64,000 nt of DNA from Lamellibrachia satsuma (Eukaryota > Annelida > Polychaeta > Sabellida > Siboglinidae): the NCBI GenBank assembly GCA_033239005.1, contig BSQZ01000011.1, forward strand, positions 7,008,501-7,072,500, in the 5' to 3' direction. The notes beneath the pieces were generated by a model. That model saw only the letters and a program-made list of their open reading frames with translations. It was not told the DNA's origin and ran no database searches. The position numbers and the translations under genes are program-made. Below are positions 59,768 to 64,000 of the stretch, piece by piece. How positions within the stretch are numbered: the stretch's first letter is position 1; the number at the start of each line of letters is the position of its first letter.

Positions 59768-60437
59768 CTGGATCTTTAACAGTTAAATTGGACCTTTCAC
59801 AATTAAACTGGACATTTAACAATAAAACAGGATCTTTAACAATTAAACTGGACATTTAACAATAACATTGGATCTTTAACAATTAAACTGTACATTTAAC
59901 AATTAAACTGGACCTTTAACAATTAAACTGGACATTTAACAATAACATTGGATCTTTAACAATTAAACTGTACATTTAACAATTAAACTGGACCTTTAAC
60001 AATTAAACTGGACATTTAACAATAACATTGGACCTTTAACAATTAAACTGTACATTTAACAATTAAACTGGATCTTTAACAATTAAACTGGATCCTTAAC
60101 AATTCAACTGGACATTGATCAATTAAACTGGACCATTAACAATTAAACTGGACCTTTAACAATTATATTGGAACTTTAACAATTAAACTGGACCTTTGAC
60201 AATTAAATTGGACCTTTGACAATTAAACTGTTCAATTAAACTGGACCATTAACAATTAAACTGGACCTTTAACAATTCAATTGGACCATTAACAATTAAA
60301 TTGGAACTTTAACAATTAAACTGGACCTTTGACAATTAAACTGGACCTTTGACAATTAAATTGGACCTTTGACAATTAAACTGGACCTTTAACAATTAAA
60401 CTGGACCTTTGACAATTAAACTGGACCTTTAACAATT
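59768..60437 (+). repeat. 20-bp minisatellite, about 33 copies
   Basis: AACAATTAAACTGGACCTTT and variants (ACATTT, GATCTTT, GACCTTTG). A 100-bp block of five units (ending ACATTTAACAATAACATTGG) repeats at about 59847-60027, showing higher-order duplication. TTGACAATT variants dominate the right third. Confidence 0.96.
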
Positions 60438-61143
60438 CAAAAGTGCACCGATATTTAATCTCATGACGACGAAAAATAGGAAGTTGATGGGTAGACCAGG
60501 TTTCTAGTGCCCGCCTCTGTTACATCGTCACGTACATTGTCACGTAGCATTTGCAGCAGACGGGCACAGTTGTCACCAAAGAACCCTAGACCAGGCGTGA
60601 AGAGGCTGGGGCACTTGAACCCCGAACGTTGGGAGGCGGACCATCTGATGTTGGTTATTCCTAATGACCCGCGCTCCATTGAACTGGAATTTGTCTCGTG
60701 AAATTGAATTACACATGAATATTCATGACAGGAAGTGACGAAGCAGAATTATTTTGTAGCGACGATTTGTATTAATCAGCCAGTAGTTTTCGACCTTTGG
60801 ATCGCACGCACAAATTAGAAATGTATTTCCGCGATTCTAAACTGCGACTGTAACCATTAAAACAAATTGTGTTAACGAAGCCAACCGTTCATACAACGGA
60901 AAATACCGAATACCCGACCTGTTCATACAGTTGACAAATCGCCTGTACCAAAGTTTGGCCAAATCGAACTCCGTTTACACAATATACAATGAAATACTCT
61001 GATTTGGGTTTCATAGAATAAATAGAGGTTCGGCTTTTTACGGAGCGCAACCCTGTCGCGATCGTGACGACTCCGGGAGCTGAATAAGGTTTCTTTGTTC
61101 TGGGGCGATAAGTCGGTGGGTACTGAATACTTGGTAAAAGACG
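60438..61143. other. Unassigned sequence with a minus-strand frame (60679-60461)
   Basis: The 72-codon minus frame includes LGFFGDNCARLLQMLRDNVR and DDVTEAGTRNLVYPSTSYF. It looks protein-like by composition but is unrecognised; exon or chance cannot be separated here. Confidence 0.3.
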
Positions 61144-61312
61144 CTTTGTATTAACGAATTACCCGTTGCTGGTGCCATTTTGTATTAACGAATTACCCGT
61201 TGCTGGTGCCATTTTGTATTAACGAATTACCAGTTGCTGGTGCCATTTTGCATTAATGTAAGGCCTGCTCGCAGCTGATCATTAATGTAAGGCCTGCAGC
61301 AGCTGATCATTT
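61144..61312 (+). repeat. 34-bp (3 copies) and ~30-bp (2 copies) tandem repeats
   Basis: TTGTATTAACGAATTACCCG then TTGCTGGTGCCATT occurs three times to about 61247. Immediately after it, CATTAATGTAAGGCCTGC with CAGCTGAT occurs twice. Confidence 0.93.
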
Positions 61313-61566
61313 TCCGCGAAATCAAATCTCGCGGAACCACGCTTGGCATTTTCAAAGGCGGACTGCACTTTGACGCAGGTGGCGAGTTAGCGGTTAGCTC
61401 CACCAGGCTAGGGGTTAGGTCGGAGGCCAAGGGTCAGGCCTCTGTCCCCCTTGCTCTGACAACCCAACGCTCTTAGGTGACAAAGGTCACAACCTGGGTA
61501 TTAGTAATGCTGTGGATCTGCTCTTTACTTTAAACCTCTGCTCAACGATAACCGCTGGCAATATGA
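61313..61566. other. Unassigned sequence
   Basis: Contains GGTTAGCTCCACCAGGCTAG words that superficially resemble tRNA sequence but do not fold as one. Confidence 0.4.
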
Positions 61567-61964
61567 ACGGACGGACGGACGGACGGACGGACGGACGGAC
61601 GGACGGACGGACGGACGGACGGACGGACGGACGGACGGACGGACGGACGGACGGACGGACGGACGGACGGACGGACGGACGGACGGACGGACGGACGGAC
61701 GGACGGACGGACGGACGGACGGACGGACGGACGGACGGACGGACGGACGGACGGACGGACGGACGGACGGACGGACGGACGGACGGACGGACGGACGGAC
61801 GGACGGACGGACGGACGACGGACGGACGGACGGACGGACGGACGGACGGACGGACGGACGGACGGACGGACGGACGGACGGACGGACGGACGGACGGACG
61901 GACGGACGGACGGACGGACGGACGGACGGACGGACGGACGGACGGACGGACGGACGGACGGACG
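61567..61964 (+). repeat. (ACGG)n tetranucleotide array, about 99 units
   Basis: 398 bp with a single phase break near 61817 (one G missing). The right flank GATATTT is the same as that following the (GGGC)n array at 14936 (CGATATTT). Confidence 0.99.
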
Positions 61965-62045
61965 ATATTTCACTTTATGAAGAACAATCACATATGCATG
62001 CACGCACGAACGTACATATTATGTAAGAATGTAGGTATGCATCTT

Positions 62046-62172
<127 letters not shown>

Positions 62173-62277
62173 AAGTGTACATATACAATCCACATATCCA
62201 TGTGCGATGTTCACGTGGCATTCATTTCACTTTCATAGTAGCTTCTTGGATTTCACAAATAAATAATGCAATGAATA

Positions 62278-62278
<1 letters not shown>

Positions 62279-62371
<93 letters not shown>

Positions 62372-62380
62372 ATATATATG
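62279..62380 (+). repeat. (AT)n microsatellite
   Basis: About 45 AT units with one TCTA break near 62369. Confidence 0.98.
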
Positions 62381-62937
62381 CAGTACACGATGCACCGCTT
62401 GTTACTTTTGTACAAAGTCACAATGTTCACCAGTATTTGCCCTGCTGGGTCCAACAACGAGGCGAATTCCGTCACGTTTGCGAACGTCTAGCTCTGCCCA
62501 GGTGCGCAGTCTGGCGGACTGACCGATTGACGGCGAGCGGTGACGTGCACCCAAAGGAGGCTGCGTTAAATCACCAACGACAATAGCGTTGCGAATAGCT
62601 GTGTCGTTTGCGAGCGCTGCTATGGCCACGACCGGACACGTCTCGCAGGGAGGAAACAACGCGATTGCTGGCGACATCACTCACCATTGTTTCGCCATCT
62701 CGTCTCTTCCCGAGTCGCCGGTCACAGCTGCAGGCGGCACGGGTACGTCGGTGTACCGTTGACACGTCGATTGTATCTACGTGATTTAGAGCAATGTTGC
62801 ACGAAGTTTACGTCCACGAATTCAGTGTGACGTCACAGTGACACCCTTGATAAAGGTGGTTATTTTTATTCACGTTTTTATTTTTTTAAGACTAAAAATT
62901 TGGGTATAGCATAATGTTACATTTAAGTTACTTGTTA
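62381..62937. other. Unassigned sequence, GC-rich 62450-62770
   Basis: CpG-rich, open frames on the minus strand of 64-92 codons with no recognisable domain. Confidence 0.4.
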
Positions 62938-62985
<48 letters not shown>

Positions 62986-62987
62986 CC
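62938..62987 (+). repeat. (GCAC)n microsatellite
   Basis: About 12 ACGC units. Confidence 0.97.
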
Positions 62988-63659
62988 ACTATTTATTTAT
63001 CTAGCAGGTTAAATAAGGGTCACGCCTCAGGGTAATTGCTTGACTTTCCTCGATGCGATTGTTGATATTGTAGAGAGACACAATGCTACAATGAATGGGG
63101 ATTGTCCTTCCTAATCGTACCATCAAATGTATCCATATCATTTGAAGAATGCCTGTGTTAAACCGGAATGACAACAGAACAACAAAGAGTACGACAACAA
63201 TGGGATAGCATCGAAGGATCCAATACATCCGACGTATGTTGCACACAGAACAAGATCTTACCAAGATATAACTGTCTTCAAATCAGTTCGAGCTATCCCC
63301 GAAGAGCTATAAATGAGTTCCAAACAATCACTAAACAAGAGGGTCGTCTCGGCGATACACGGGGAGCACGAACAACATGTCTCTCCGAGAGGCCGCCAGA
63401 ATGAATATCGGCGTTTAATAACGGGAAATTGTTTAAAGGGAATTGATATTGATTAACAGTCGATGTAGTGTGTACTAATTTTTGGCCAATATTGGCAGGT
63501 AATTAATTTTGTTTGTGACAGTAGCAAGTTTTGTTAACGGAGTGTTGTGGCATCATGGCAAGATTATCCCGTCCTTATTATTAGTACGGCAGGTGGCGCC
63601 ACGTTAATCCGGGTAAACCTGAATGGACTACACGAGGAAGTTCTTAAATTTCCAGCGTT
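62988..63659. other. Unassigned sequence
   Basis: Nothing recognised. Confidence 0.4.
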
Positions 63660-63661
63660 GT

Positions 63662-63733
63662 CTGTTTGACTGAACTGAGGCAAGTGGAACTGAACTGAGG
63701 CATTTGGAACTAATCTGAGGCAAGTGGAACTCA
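63662..63733 (+). repeat. ~23-bp tandem repeat, 3 copies
   Basis: GAACTGAGGCAAGTGGAACT with TGAGGCATTTGGAACTAATC variant. Confidence 0.9.
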
Positions 63734-64000
63734 ACGGAATTGTCTCATAGTTAAACACTGGAATAGATAACAATTTACCTTGCGCGATCTCTGCTTACCA
63801 AATGTTGTATTGGTTATCATGGAACACTACATTTCCTTTTCCAAGATTACATCAACACTTAGGGGTCTACATTATACATGTTAATCTACATCATCGGCAA
63901 TTCATCGTATTCTGCTTATAGCCAACATCCTTGCGATAACCTTCTCACTCTATATAAGAGACAAGAGTAGTTAGATTTTCGCGCCAAAAATCGATCACGT
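63734..64000. other. Unassigned sequence to window end
   Basis: Nothing recognised. Confidence 0.4.

Noticed and set aside
61385..61440. tRNA-like GGTTAGCTCCACCAGGCTAG segment
   Set aside because: No B box and no cloverleaf could be drawn.

Overview
This is nuclear DNA of a eukaryote, almost certainly an animal. There is no operon structure, no ribosome binding sites and no long gene-like reading frame. Instead there are decayed animal-type transposons (a hAT/ZMYM-like transposase, two non-LTR retrotransposon 3' ends, a tRNA-derived SINE family, a foldback element), very long microsatellites and many minisatellites. CpG is common and GC-rich patches are scattered, which fits an invertebrate with little overall CpG loss. 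I would guess a marine invertebrate such as a mollusc, but nothing here fixes the phylum. No intact protein-coding gene, rRNA or functional tRNA could be supported. One minus-strand exon-like pair (about 30.5-31.2 kb) is the best trace of a host gene and may be a pseudogene.

Layout. 0-3.7 kb: dispersed repeats and a GC-rich patch. 3.7-7.7 kb: two (AT)n tracts flank a LINE 3' end and a hAT transposase relic that is split by 1.7 kb of a 25-bp minisatellite. 8.8-12.1 kb: two inverted SINE copies around a 45-bp minisatellite. 12.9-19.7 kb: (GGGC)128, several (AT)n tracts, a 15-bp array and (GT)n. 19.7-29 kb: mostly unique, with a palindromic 18-bp array, a TAA/CAA-type trinucleotide array and a 30-bp array. 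29.2-31.2 kb: a 40-bp array abutting the exon-like minus-strand sequence. 33-42 kb: foldback element, two dispersed repeat families, a LINE 3' end and a 20-bp array. 43.3-50.3 kb: a 6.9-kb satellite of 22-bp monomers with higher-order structure. 50.3-55.5 kb: 14-bp and other arrays, a 1.15-kb tandem duplication that looks very recent, and a 62-bp near-perfect hairpin. 56.9-64 kb: a 75-bp triplicate carrying a hammerhead-ribozyme-like core, pentanucleotide expansions, (CGG)28, a 20-bp array, (GGAC)~99, (GT)n, (AT)n and (GCAC)n.

By hand estimate roughly a quarter to 30% of the window is tandem repeat. The main biological story is repeat birth. The 25-bp minisatellite is the transposase's own coding sequence amplified in place, and intact protein motifs at both array edges show this. 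The 40-bp array also runs straight into coding-like sequence. Very long open frames inside the arrays arise because the units lack stop codons; I do not treat them as genes.
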